Shown here piece by piece: positions 20,451 to 32,500 of a stretch of 64,000 bases of DNA. Location of the stretch: positions 48,347,755-48,411,754 of the forward strand of contig CM048853.1 in NCBI GenBank assembly GCA_026545225.1. The letters are read 5' to 3'. The notes below the pieces were generated by a model. The model searched no databases, was not told where the DNA came from, and saw only the letters and a program-made list of their open reading frames with translations. Numbering within the stretch: the stretch's first letter is position 1; every line of letters starts with the position of its first letter. Made by a program: the position numbers and the translations under genes. Source of the DNA: Cornus controversa. Taxonomy: Eukaryota > Streptophyta > Magnoliopsida > Cornales > Cornaceae.

Positions 20451-22576
20451 TTTCACGTCCCAATTTTTGACTTCCGAAAAACCGAGGGTGATTAGGTTAC
20501 ATGTCATCACTTCTGATCAATAATCTCACTATGGTACCATGCTCTGATACCAATATGTCACACCCCAATTTCCGACTCTCGAAAACCAAGGGTAATTAAG
20601 TCACAAACTACACTTCTAATCATAGTTACTCTTTGATATCATAATTTGATACCAAGTTGTCGCGGAAGTTTTCACGTCACATCACACCAATCCCTTATCT
20701 CATTCATCATTTTATAACACAGCGGAAGCTTTACAAACTCATCATAAGTCCCTATATAGGACCCATGAATCCTAAATGCCAAATCAGCATATAATGAGCC
20801 CACAGTCAGGTTTCAGTCGGCTGAAGGATGTCCCATCAGCAGCTGAAACCTAGGTAATTCATCGGCTGGCTACCCTTTAGCTCCGGTCGGTTGAAGGAGG
20901 CCTTTCGGTCGGCTGAAGGGCTGTTTCAGCCGACCGAAACAGGTACTTGCAGACTTTGCAGATGCAAATGTTCGGTATCTCATAATTTCGGTCGGTTGAT
21001 GGAAGTTTCAGCCGGCTGAAACACTCCTGCACCTGTTTTCTCCTGTTTTCAATTCTTAAATGACTCTACACAAGGTTCTCATTTCAAAGGGGTGTTCTAT
21101 ATACCAATTTTCCATCACTTACCACTCACCATCATCATACATCATCAAAAGTCAAATTCTTTATGCATACTACACTCAACTCATTTTCATGCTTACTCAT
21201 TTCAATCATTCTCCATTAACGTACATGTATACATAAAATTTAATGGAAATTCAATTCATCTTGCTCATTGTCTAGCATTCAACATATTCGCAATATATAT
21301 ATGAAGTACGAATCATAAACATAAATGCAATATGTTCTCGAAACATAAATGGTCTTTATATGTTCATCACATGCATGTAGTCCACATTTCGGACATACAT
21401 TCAAATAAAGCAATAAATGGTATTTGAAAGAAACTGAAATCCGCTCCATGCCAATACTCTATTGGGGAAACTCTATAACCTCCTTTCCATTTCCTGAAAA
21501 GAGTTAATCCTCATGGGATGAGCAACCACACGCTCAGTAAGAATGTCTAAAACACTATTCTGCAAGTTTCGTGAATACCACATAAACATACATTTGCATT
21601 TAGACATGTTAAGCAAATATCCACATATCACATTCATATCACAAGCAACGTGTAAAGTAACATGATATGCATAGCTCCCTTATCCTCTCCACACATCCAT
21701 TGGTCCCCAATTCCCTTGGACAACCAATCCCACCTATCCGAGGCTTTATAACAAGTCCACCTCATCGTAGGACTCACTTTTATAGGGAGTATCCTCTTCA
21801 TTTCTAACGGAGCTCTATAACAAGTCCACTCCACGAGGGTTTTTTCTTTACTAGATCACCTCATCATCAAGAGGACATTACCGTCCAATTGAGCTCACTA
21901 CCCTCACCATGCCAATGAAGATGCACCCACATGTTCAAATTAATGTGCATTTACAATTAATGATTAATATAGCATTCAATTGTCATACTTGAACAAATTC
22001 TCATTTCAAACGTCACATGCATTCATATTGAACATGCTTCACATCTTCCACATTTCATGAAATTCACACTTTCCACAATTCACATAATTCATATATTGAC
22101 AATTAAATCTTAAACACATTTTAAAAGCAATTCATTAAGCACATAAGTGTCACCTTCACACATATACATGGATTTGCACAATTCTTCTACAATTTAATCC
22201 CAACATGCTTTATAATCAACTATGTCAATTATAAACATGTAATTATCAAATCTAACATAATGAATTCATCAATTACTATAATTAAGCATGCTTTACTATT
22301 AAAAAATATCTACTTATCCCACATAACCAATTGATTGCCTTAACAACCAATATACTCACAAAAACTCCGAATTCTATAGGTTAGGCATCCCTACCTCAAT
22401 TTGGAAGTGCTTCCAATTGAATTTTCTCTAATTCTCTCAAAAACCAAATTTATCCAAAATTGATTTCAGACCGATCAAACTCGAGCTCTCGACACGTAAA
22501 TCGTTTCTCTCTTCTTCAGTGTCGCACAATTCTCACCTGAAGCCCTTCTAATTCAATGGAGAAGTGAAGAAGATGA

Positions 22577-22626
<50 letters not shown>

Positions 22627-23044
22627 CTCACGGCTAGTGGAGAATGAGAATGAAGAGATGAATTCTCTCTTTGCTATTTATAGAAAATGACCTACACTTA
22701 TTTACAAGTATACCACTACCTTTTTACTAAATCTTCCCGGACTCGTTTTCTGAGTTATGTAATTCCGATTGACACAAAATCAATTCCGTAGTGCGTCAAA
22801 TATTTTATTTAAGCTATCCTCCAAATTTGGAGTCATTCTGACACTTTCAGATTTTATGGGCCCGTGGTCAACCGGACCCGAAAAAGTCAACTTTTGTCAA
22901 ACGCTCCGAAAATTTTTTCAAACCTTAAATAAGTTATCTAAACATGTATTTTACATTTAAAATACACATATAATCATTTAAAGCATTAATATGACAATAA
23001 ATAAAATTAAAGGAAACCGATCAAAAATGGTCATGGTTCTTACA
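20451..23044 (-). mobile_element. Nested LTR-like insertion (probable solo LTR) inside the Copia 3' LTR
   Basis: It splits the Copia LTR and is flanked by the 5-bp direct repeat TTTAT (20446-20450 and 23045-23049). On the minus strand it starts TGTAAGAACC. On the plus strand its left edge carries two tandem copies of about 105 bp, the first starting TTTCACGTCCCAATTT and the second TGTCACACCCCAATTT at 20556. It has no coding capacity. Inside are repeated TCGGTCGGCTGAAGG-type phrases (20815-21020) and an (AT)22 tract at 22579-22622. A long solo LTR of an unnamed element is the simplest reading. Confidence 0.75.
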
Positions 23045-23297
23045 TTTATAAAGAAAGATATCTTGGTCACCAAGTCTTCAGGTTTCAGAAGGAAAGTTCA
23101 ATTAGGAATTAAATTCCTAAACAAGTCTCATAATAATAGGAATCAAATCTTCTAGTAGGCAACCTTTCAAAAACTATCATCCTCAGGTTTCACAACCTCA
23201 CAACAATCTCCCACTTAGAGACTGGAGTACTAATAATTCTTCTCCATCAACTCTCTCTGTGCATTGCAATGCACTTTAGTGTGCTCATCTTCTATCT

Positions 23298-23924
23298 TCA
23301 AGCTTGAAGACCGACTGAAGCTACACAAAGCTTTAGTTTCTCTATTGTCACCATTTTGGTTAACATGCCAGCAAGATTCTCGGTACCAAGTATCTTCTCA
23401 AGTAACAACACTCCATCTTCTAATAGCAAGAGAATGAAGTGATATCGAAGTACTATATGCTTGGTTGTTGAATGAAATGCAGAATTCTTTGCCAAGTGTA
23501 TCGCACTCTGACTGTCACTGTGCAAAACATTATTCACTTGCTTAAATCCCAACCTTGCCAACAAAACTTGTAACCAAATCATCTCTTTACTGGCCTCTAT
23601 GACTGCTATGTACTCTGCTTCTGTTGTGGACAACGCTACAATCTTTTGTAACTGTGAAACCTAACTGACTACAGTAGTACCAACCATGAACACATACCCG
23701 GTCGTACTCCGTCTGTGATCAATTTTTCCAGCAAAATCAGTATCTACATAACCATGTAGTTGCAAGTTGCTTCTTCCGAAGCACAGGCATGTTTCTATGG
23801 TACAATGTAGATATCGCAATATCCACTTCACCGATTCCCAGTGTAGTTTTCCCGGATCACTCATGAACCTATTCACCATCTCCAATTGCATAAGCAATGT
23901 CTGGTCCCGTGCACACCATGACAT
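23298..23924 (-). pseudogene. Copia RNase H region, broken
   Basis: Two minus-strand segments read LHWESVKWILRYL, then GYVDTDFAGKIDHRRSTTGY, and then MSTTEAEYIAVIEASKEMIW. These are the typical end of Copia pol (RNase H, with the TEAEY block). A frameshift or stop near 23640-23660 separates them. Confidence 0.88.
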
Positions 23925-24152
23925 ACATTAAACTCTTAGCCATGAAGTTTTTCTCTTCTTCTGTTCTCGGACACTGATCCTTGGATAAGCGAAAGTGGGC
24001 TTGCTAAGGGTGTGTTCACCGGCTTAGCATTGCTCATGTTGAATCTCTTCAAGATGCGTTCAACATAGTCGGCCTAAGACAATTGCAAAAGACACTTCTG
24101 CTTGTCCCTTTTAATTCAATCCCAAGTATCTGCTTCACTGCACCAAGATCCT

Positions 24153-24764
24153 TCATCTCGAACTTATTCGTATCTGCTTCTTCAACTTGTCGATTTCTTC
24201 AATATTAGAACTTGCCACTAACATGTCATCAACATAAAGTAGCAACATGATGTAACTCGTATCAAATCTTTTGAAGTAGTAGCAATGGTTAGCGTTGCAT
24301 TTGTTGTGGCATTGTCTCTTTATAAAGCTGTCAAATTTCTTATACCACTGCCTCGGGGCTTGCTTCAAGCCATACAAACTCTTCGTCAACTTGCACACAA
24401 GTTTCTCTTTCCCTTTGACTGAGAAACCCTCCGATTGCTGCATGTAAATCTCTTTCTCTAGGTCTCCATGAAGGAAAGCAGTTTTCACATCTAACTACTC
24501 AATATGCAAATCCTCAGATGCAACAATGCTTAAAACTGAACGAATGGTTTTCAGTTTTACAACCAGAGAAAAGATGTCAGTGTAGTTAATCATTTCCTTC
24601 TGTTGAAAGCCTTTCACCACCAATCTAGCCTTGTATCTCTTGGAACCGTCATGTTCCTCTTTAACTCTGTACACCCACTTGTTGTGTAGAGCTTTCTTTC
24701 CAATGGATAATTTGGTTGGCTCCCATGTACGATTAGAGATAAGGGACTTCATCTTATCTCTCAT
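24153..24764 (-). pseudogene. Copia reverse transcriptase, broken
   Basis: The minus strand reads ALHNKWVYRVKEEHDGSKRY, ARLVVKGFQQKE, MKTAFLHGDLEKEIYMQ, LYGLKQAPRQWYKKFD and YVDDMLVASSN, that is, RVT_2 with its catalytic YVDD. A stop near 24490 splits the domain, and the segment ends short of a full enzyme. Confidence 0.9.
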
Positions 24765-25199
24765 CGCTAGCTCCTACTTGCTCGAGTCCTTTACTTGACA
24801 TGCCTCATCATAGCATTCAGGTTCTTCACCATCTGTCAGCAACAAAAAGTTTATGTACTTTCGACTTAGTACATGTAGATGAGCGGACCTTCTGGGTGCG
24901 GGTGTCGGAGTTCGGCTCTATGGTGCTCGTTATTCTGCAGGCTCTTCTAGCTAAGAACCCTTATCAACGTGCTACGCCACACTTCTGACTGGATCATCAT
25001 CCAACTCGACATACTCTAGATTTTCTTGTACCGGGCTATTGGGTTGTGCAATATCTCTATCCTTGTACATTACTTTTTCATTAAAAATCACGTCTCTACT
25101 ACGAATGATCTTCTTATTTTGGTAATCCTAGAGTCGATAACCAATCTCATCTCCTCCATATCTAATGAAGGTGCACTTTAATGACTTGGGTCCAGTTTT

Positions 25200-26021
25200 C
25201 CCCTGTCATTGTTACTAATATGCGCATAAGCAATACAACCAAACACTTTCAGCCATGAAATATTTACCTCCTTGTCGCTCTAGACATCTTCTGGTATTCA
25301 GTGCTCTAACAGCACTGACGGTCCTCGATTAATAAGGTAGGCTACTGTATTGACTGCCTCGGTCCAAAATTGTTTGGGTAAACCTGACTAAATACGCATG
25401 CTCTTGGCTCTTTCCGTCAACGTTCAGTTCAACCATTCTGCCATCCCATTTTGCTGTGGGGTTCCTTGTACAATCTGTTCCAAATAGATCCCATTCTCAA
25501 AATAGAATTTCTTGAACTCAATGTCTTCATACTCGCCACCATTGTTTGACCTCAACTTCTTGATCTTTAAGCTCGTCTCATTCTATACTATAGCCTTCCA
25601 TTTCTTGAACACCCCAAATACCTCAGCTTTGTGCACCAAAAATAGACCCATACCTTCTGTGTATGATCATCGATGAAAGTCACAAAATAAGACTTTTCGC
25701 CAATGGATAAGACCGGGGATGGCCCTAGACATCTGTGTGAACTAACTCAAGCTTCTCACTCTTGAGAACTCTGCCACTCTTCTTAAAACTAACTCTCTTC
25801 TGTTTGTCGTACACACAATTCTCACAGAAGTTGATATCAATCAATTTCAGCCCTAGTAGTTTCCCCAACGAGTGCATGATTTTGAGTCCCTTTTCACTAA
25901 TGTGACCTAGTCTGTAGTTCCACAAATTGTGATCTTCTTTTCTTTCAGCAATCACTATTGACATTTTAGCACTGACAGTTATGTAGAGAGAGCCATTCTT
26001 CTTACCACGTGTTATGATCAT
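25200..26021 (-). pseudogene. Copia pre-integrase and integrase region, broken
   Basis: From 26021 down to 25725 the minus strand reads LWNYRLGHISEKGLK, then INFCENCVYDKQKRVSF and LELVHTDV (gag-pre-integrase and zinc-binding part). Further down, SYFVTFIDDHT-like wording marks the integrase core, but many stops interrupt it. Confidence 0.8.
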
Positions 26022-26058
26022 AGCGCCTTTGGAGACTTTCCACGAATCTCCAACAAAG

Positions 26059-27156
26059 TTAATAGCATAACTTCATCTGACAAATCAAATTCTTGCTGAA
26101 GTCTGGGATGTGTCTCACATCCTTCAGCTTCCAAACAGATCCAGTCAGCTTGATCTGTATATCACCCTTGTCTACGTCGCATGACTGATCATCACCGAGA
26201 TACACCTTACCAAGGTTACCGGATGAATAGCTAGTAAAAAGCTCTCTGTTTGAGGTAGCATGAAACGAGGCCCCAGAGTCAATCACCTTTGACTCTGCCT
26301 TGCTCTCTAAATAGCATATCAACGCTTCATCTAAATCTTCCAAGACATTATTTGCTTCGGTCTTCCCTTCTTTTCTTTCCTTCGGGACTTTGCATGACGT
26401 CCGGTAATGACCCATCTTACTGCAATTCCAACACTCAACGTCTTTGAGATCTAGGGAATTGCCTTTGAGATTTTGAGAATTTGATATGCCATTCTTTGAC
26501 TTGGAATGACCATGTCCATTACCGCCTTTCTTCTTGTTCGAACTTTTTCCTCTGCTTTCGACGTTCAACGCCGAACCACTGGTAGAAACGCCATTTGATT
26601 GTCTTCTAATTTCTTTGGTCAGAATCATGCTGACAATGACTCTCGGGTAATTGCCCTAGAATTAGAAGTGCGCATTCATCTTTGAAGTCAATTTCAATAT
26701 ATTCCAATTGTCCAACGATCTCATTGAACACATTGAGATGCTCGTTAAATCTTCTACCTTCGGACATCCTTAAGTTAAACAACTTCTTTATAAGATGTAC
26801 TTTGTTCGCTGCAAACGGTTATTCGTATATATTAGAAAGGGCTTCCATGAGAGACGCCGTCGTCTTCTCGTTTTTTGATGTTGAAGGCGACCGATTTTAA
26901 TAACGTCAATCTAATCGTTGCAATAGCCTTCCGATCAAGCTTGATCCATTCATCTTCTTTCATCTCTGTTGGCTTCTTTCCAAGTGATAGATCTAGATCT
27001 TTCTGGATCAAAGTCCTCTATCTGCATCTTCCAGAAACTAAAGTTTGTGCCATCAAACTTCTCAATCCTTGATGCTCTATCTTCTGACACCATACTCCCA
27101 CTAAAACAAACGAAAAAATCTGCGATGAAAAATTTTGCCGGAATTTCGTCAACCAT
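26059..27156 (-). pseudogene. Copia gag, zinc knuckle and protease region, broken
   Basis: The upstream part (27156-26950) reads RIEKFDGTNFSFWKMQIED, the usual start of Copia gag. The downstream part (26628-26059) has the zinc knuckle CWNCSKMGHYRTSC and the protease motif VIDSGASFHAT. The frames between them are interrupted. Confidence 0.85.
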
Positions 27157-27198
27157 CTGTCATGCCCTTGATACGCAATCCAAGGCTCTGATATCAAT

Positions 27199-27615
27199 TG
27201 TTGGGAATATATGCGAAAAAACAATCAGAAAATAAAATAATCACACAAAAAATACAAGAGATTTACTTGGTTCACCCTAACAATGGGGTACGTCCAAGGA
27301 GCACACCGAACAATTTCATTATGAAAAATATGATGGAGGATTACAATCACTCAAACTTTCTTCTCTCTTGCTCACTAATTTCACAAAATTGGATTTTTTC
27401 GGCTCATAATTGTTTTCACAATTTGATATACAATCTTAGGGTTACACAAAACTCCTATTTATAAAGAGAGATATCTTGGTCACCAAGTCTTCATGTTTCA
27501 GGAGGAAAGTTCAATTAGGATTAAATTCCTAAACAAGTCCTATAATAATAGAAAACAAATCTTCCAGCAGTCATCCTTCCAAAAACCATCGTCCTCAAGC
27601 TCCACAACCACAATA
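27199..27615 (-). repeat. 5' LTR of the Copia element
   Basis: 417 bp, uninterrupted, homologous to the split LTR at 20185-20450 plus 23050-23205. Its right terminus is mutated (CAATA where CAACA is seen in the other copy), directly before the CTATC target duplication. Confidence 0.88.
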
Positions 27616-28821
27616 CTATCAATTATGCATCTGATATCCAAATGATTATTGTTCTCTTACAATTTACAATCCTGCTAACAGTCATCCCCAACTACTTGAC
27701 GTTGAGAGTAGAAACTCATGATACGAGACTATTTAAATATGATTCATCTATATATATGTGTATATAATTCACACCTATCGGATGTAGGTGCAACCTTGAA
27801 TAATAAAACTAGTGTTATTAATCCCTTCCATAGATTCAACAAATTAACATATTAAGACACAAATTATCATTCTTCAATAATCTGTTGACTCTTTTCTTCA
27901 AGTTCAATCATGTATACGCGCGTTCTTACAATAATCTTCTATGTGTTTTTCTTTCAAGACTTTTTTCTCATAATCCTTAAGGCTTTACAAGAATTTGTCA
28001 TAAGGTCTATCTCATGCTATCATTTTGAGCACAAAAATTAATGCACATATTACATCATCACATTGCCAATAAATTACCCACATTTTGGAATGTGAAGAAC
28101 AGAGCTCTTCATTGTCTATACTATAACAACCATTAGATGCATTCATATGATATATATCAGACGCTTTGTAAAAGTAGTCATAATTTTAACTCACAAAAAT
28201 ACTTTTTGTGATTTTGAATTAAGTCCTGCAATTTTATATACATTTTCGACATTGACCATTTTTAAAATATAATTACGAACCACTTCTTTTTAAAACCTGC
28301 AAGATTAGTTAGCCATTAAAAGGAGGTCCAAGGTTAGAGAACCTGTAATAGAGCTCCAAATGATTTATTTCTCATCACCATAAATAATTCAACACTATAT
28401 CCTCTTCTTTTTAACTCTCAAGTGCTAAATTTTGACATTATAGCTAGTTTTCTTTAAACCCATGGCATTTGCCAAAATCTGCAAACCTGATAGATATATG
28501 CTTCTTAATATTAAGAGATGCGGTATGTTTGTAAAAACTAAAAACTAAATTGCCTTCTCTAATATGAACTATGAAATGCCCTAATTCTTTTCATTAAGTC
28601 TCAAAATATGACGTGGGCTTCACAACATTTGATGATGTGCTTGTATAAACTATTATTAGGTCATCGTATGTCCTCAGAACCTTTTTCTTTACGGTAATAA
28701 AACTTATGTCCTTAAAATTTTCATCATTTTTTTACTATCAACATGGGGTCATTTTTATAAGTATTAATTTAATAAGAATAACTATACACATAATAACATT
28801 AAATATTTAGATAATAACCTA
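27616..28821. other. TNL-B intron 1 sequence between mobile elements
   Basis: No gene is seen. A phrase near 27685-27720 (CATCCCCAACTACTTGACG) matches first-intron sequence near 39460 (TNL-C) and 53692 (upstream of TNL-D), so this is ancestral TNL intron sequence. Confidence 0.6.
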
Positions 28822-29345
28822 TGTTAGGTTGGCTCAAATTCCTATTGTGATTAGGTTTCTATTATAGAGTTGTATCTTATTAGGTAATTTCTTAGTAGGC
28901 AAGTCTTGGTCTCAAGGAAGAAAAGTACTTGTTAGGCAAATCTTGGGCTCTAAGGAATTGTAATCCTAGTCTACCAAGGAATTGGGTTTTGGGCTCTATA
29001 AATAGTTATCTATGTTATTGGTTGAGATGAGTGAGAAGAGAAGAGACAACACTCTCATTGTTTTTGTGAGGACACTTAGAGAGATAATTCTTGTTTAGAA
29101 TTAGTGATTTCCTTTTGAGTGAGATTGGGTGTATAAGGGTTGAGAGTTGAGCGTACTCTTGATACAATCTTTCTACTTGTATTGTTACAATCTATATAGT
29201 GAAATCGGGCTCTCCGTGGACGTAGGCTTGTTTTGCCGAACCACGTGTAATTCTTGTTGTGTTCTTGCTAATTTCTTCGTACTTGTTTACTTATCATCAC
29301 ATCGTAATATTTGGTGGTTCATGATTGGGGGCTTATTTCTCAACA
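28822..29345 (+). mobile_element. Solo LTR, 524 bp
   Basis: It starts TGTTAGGTTGGCTC and ends TTCTCAACA, with a perfect 5-bp target duplication ACCTA at 28817-28821 and 29346-29350. It contains a TATA-like CTCTATAAATAG near 28994 and no internal region, so it is the product of recombination between two LTRs. No related element is in the window. Confidence 0.88.
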
Positions 29346-29472
29346 ACCTATTTTATAAGTGACTAGTTACATTATATATGCTCAAGTATACAAGTATAAC
29401 AATGCTAACTTATTATTCATATAAATATTTATGTATATATAATTAATAATTCAACATTTTTGGTTATATGGG

Positions 29473-29575
29473 TAAGGTGTGGCGTGCTACCCCAGTGGTA
29501 AGGGGTCAGGCCTTAAGTGCGCCCACCCACCCTATGATCGTGAGTTCGACTCCCCCTCCCCCACTAACTTGTTGC
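29473..29575 (+). mobile_element. tRNA-derived SINE-like head
   Basis: The segment GCTACCCCAGTGGTAAGG resembles a pol III A box, and GAGTTCGACTCC, about 50 bp on, resembles a B box (GGTTCGAATCC). There is no acceptor-stem or cloverleaf pairing typical of a working tRNA, so a SINE 5' part is more likely. Ends and target duplication are not resolved. Confidence 0.5.
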
Positions 29576-32500
29576 TTCAGCCTGTCATGACAACGCAGTC
29601 TACGCGCATGTTGGCTGGCACGGGGACTCAGAGGACTGAGAAGGGTTCAGAGAAGGGGCGTGGAGGAGCTTATGAGGGTGTCACTTCAGAGTTAGGCAAG
29701 TCAACCCAAGTTGAGTTTGAGGAGCTTGTCACTAGGACATGATTATGAAGGGAGTAATCTAACAATCTATCATTCTTGCATTAAGCAATAGCCTAATTTT
29801 CCTTCAACAACTGCTAACTCGGGCTGCGCCTGGTTTGACATTTTTTTAAAAAAAAATTGAATAGTCAAAGCCCAATACACTCTAGTTATTAGCGTCAAAA
29901 GGTTAACAGCTTGGTTTAGGTGAAAAAAAAGGGCTAATCCCTAATAATTTTTAAGAAACTAATGCAAAATTTATAGAAATTGTGGGACTTAAGCCAAAGA
30001 CAAAAAACACTCATTAGAATAAAGGCATCAATAACTTCAACTTTGGTTGTTTTAAATGAACAAAAGCATTTTGAAAGAATAAAGATAAATTTAAGAAAGG
30101 AAGAGTCCGAAAATTGATGAAGCTTTAAGAATGAAATACCATTAGGGTCGTGAATCATAAGAAACCCTTATCATGAAATTGCTTTCTCAAGTTGGATTTG
30201 AGATTTGGCAAACATTATTGCATTTTGCGACAATTTTCTTTCTTTCTTGCATTTTTAACAAAGTATTGATTGTGTAGTTATATTAATTCAAAATTGTCAT
30301 AAATATTCAACATTTTCCATGAATATATATTTGTGTGCTAATGATCACACCGAAAGCATGAAGTTGTTATTGTGTTTGCATTTTCATTTTAACTTCTTCA
30401 TTTCAACTTAATTGTAACATATTTGCTTTTTTATATTTTCTATTTCCGTCACAATTTGTAGGTATGAGGCAAATTTTATTCAGAAAATTGTTAAAGATAT
30501 TGAAAACAAATTGAATCGTACAATCTTAAGTGTTTGTCAGTACCCAATTGGATTGGATTCTCGTATAAAAGACATTAATATGTGGTTACAAGATGGATCA
30601 AGTGAAGTTGGCATAATGGCAATTTATGGGATGGGTGGCATAGGCAAGACAACCATTGCCAAAACGTTGTATAACCTAAACTTTGACAAATTTGAAGGTA
30701 GCAGTTTTCTTGAAAATATAAGAGAAACATCAAAAGAGTCAAAAGGTATGGTTCGTTTACAAAGACAACTTCTTTCAGACATCTTAAAGGGGGGAAAGAT
30801 AAAAATTCACAGTGTCGCTGAAGGAATCATAAAGATCCGAGATGGTCTTGGCTCCAAAAGAGTTTTACTCGTTCTTGATGATGTGGATCAATCAGACCAA
30901 TTAAATGCAGTGCTCACAATGCGAGATTGGATTCAACAAGGAAGCAAAATTATTATAACAAGTAGAAATGAGAAATTATTGAAGGCACATGAATGGTACC
31001 ATAAGATTCACAAAGTTAAGGAATTAGATGATGATGAATCGCTACAACTCTTTAGTTGGCATGCCTTTGGACAAGACCGTCCCATTGAAGCTTGCATGGA
31101 GCACTTAGAAATGGTTGTGAAGTATTGCGGAGGTCTTCCTTTAGCTCTTGTGGTTTTGGGTTCTTTTCTATATGGGAGAGAGGAAGATGTGTGGGAAAGT
31201 GCAATAAAGAAATTGGAAGAAATTCCTGACAGTCACATCATAGAAAAACTAAAAATTAGCTTTGATTCTGTAGAAGGCGATGACCAAAAATTATTCCTCG
31301 ACATTGCTAATTTTTTTGTCGGAAGGGATAAAGATTTCGTAATTGAAGTACTCGATGCTTGTGGATTCTACACAAAAATTGGAATTGACAACCTCATTAA
31401 AAGATGTCTCTTAACTGTCAATGAGTCCAAGCTAACAATGCATCGGTTGTTACGAGACATGGGAAGAGAAATAATACGTCGGGAATCACCAGAGGATCCA
31501 GGGAAACGCAGCAGACTGTGGCGTCATGAGGATGCCTTAAATGTATTGAGGAAAAAAAAAGTAAGAACTATGCTTTGCAAGTCTATTTGCATGTTTTTGT
31601 TGCATGTTGTGCTTACTTTGTGAGTCCTTTTTACCAGGGAACAGAATCCATTACAGGCCTCATCCTCAACTTGTGTGGAAGCATTTCGTCGAAGCAGAAC
31701 CCTCCAGACTGATGCGTTTTCAAAGATGTGCAATTTAAGACTACTCTGGCTCAATAATGTAAGGCTTACGGGAGACTATGAAAAATTTCCTAAGGAGTTG
31801 AGATTGTTGTGTTGGCGTGGGTTCTCTTTGAAAATTATACCCATTGAGTTTTCTCTAGAGAACCTGGTTGTTCTTGAGATGAAATATAGCAGCTTGAAAC
31901 AAGTTTGGAAGAGAAAACAGGTATGATATTAAGTCCTCTTTTAATGTATATTTTGTTCTCTCTTTTCTTTGGGGATTCATTTGAATATTCATATAAACTT
32001 ACTAATTTCTTACTTTTTTCTGATAGTTGCTCAAATCATTGAAAATCCTCAACCTTAGTCATTCCCATGGCCTTACCAATACACCCAATTTTTCAGAACT
32101 CTCTAATCTTGAGAGATTGATTCTTAACGATTGCAGAAATTTGATCAAGGTTCACAAATCCATTGGGGAATTGAGGAGATTAGTTTTGCTAAATCTAAAA
32201 GGCTGCAAGAATCTTAGGAGTCTTCCTACAAATATTGGTCAGCTAAAATCTCTTGAGAAACTCATCCTCTCTGGTTGCTCAAACCTTGACAAGTTGCCAA
32301 AGGAGTTGTGCGAGATGGAATGTTTAAAGGTTCTTAAGGCAAATGCTGTTGCAATAAATCAACCACCCTCTACCAGCAGTGACATAATATCATGGCATTC
32401 ATCCTGGTTCTCTTGGGTTTCTGGACTAATAAAATCTCCGGAATCGATCAGTTTTTCATTGGATTGCTTGCCACGCTCATTAGTAATCTTGAGCCTTGCA

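Larger units (their letters stand above)
20185..27615 (-). mobile_element. Decayed Ty1/Copia retrotransposon in TNL-B intron 1
   Basis: LTRs at 27199-27615 (5' on the minus strand) and 20185-20450 plus 23050-23205 (3', split by a nested insertion). Both end TGTTGGGAATATATGC on their left side. The target duplication is CTATC at 20180-20184 and 27616-27620. A primer-binding site TTGATATCAGAGCC lies at about 27184-27197 and a purine tract AAGTGGGAGAT near 23206. The inside carries gag, zinc knuckle, protease, integrase, reverse transcriptase and RNase H in the Copia order, all broken by stops and frameshifts. The LTRs differ at many positions, so the insertion is much older than the TR-GAG one. 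Confidence 0.92.

Noticed and set aside
23640..26640. Antisense plus-strand frames over the Copia pol
   Set aside because: The minus strand carries clear gag, RT and RNase H motifs; plus-strand frames are shadows.
29473..29575. A working tRNA gene
   Set aside because: A- and B-box-like words are present but no cloverleaf or acceptor stem is formed; a SINE head is more likely.
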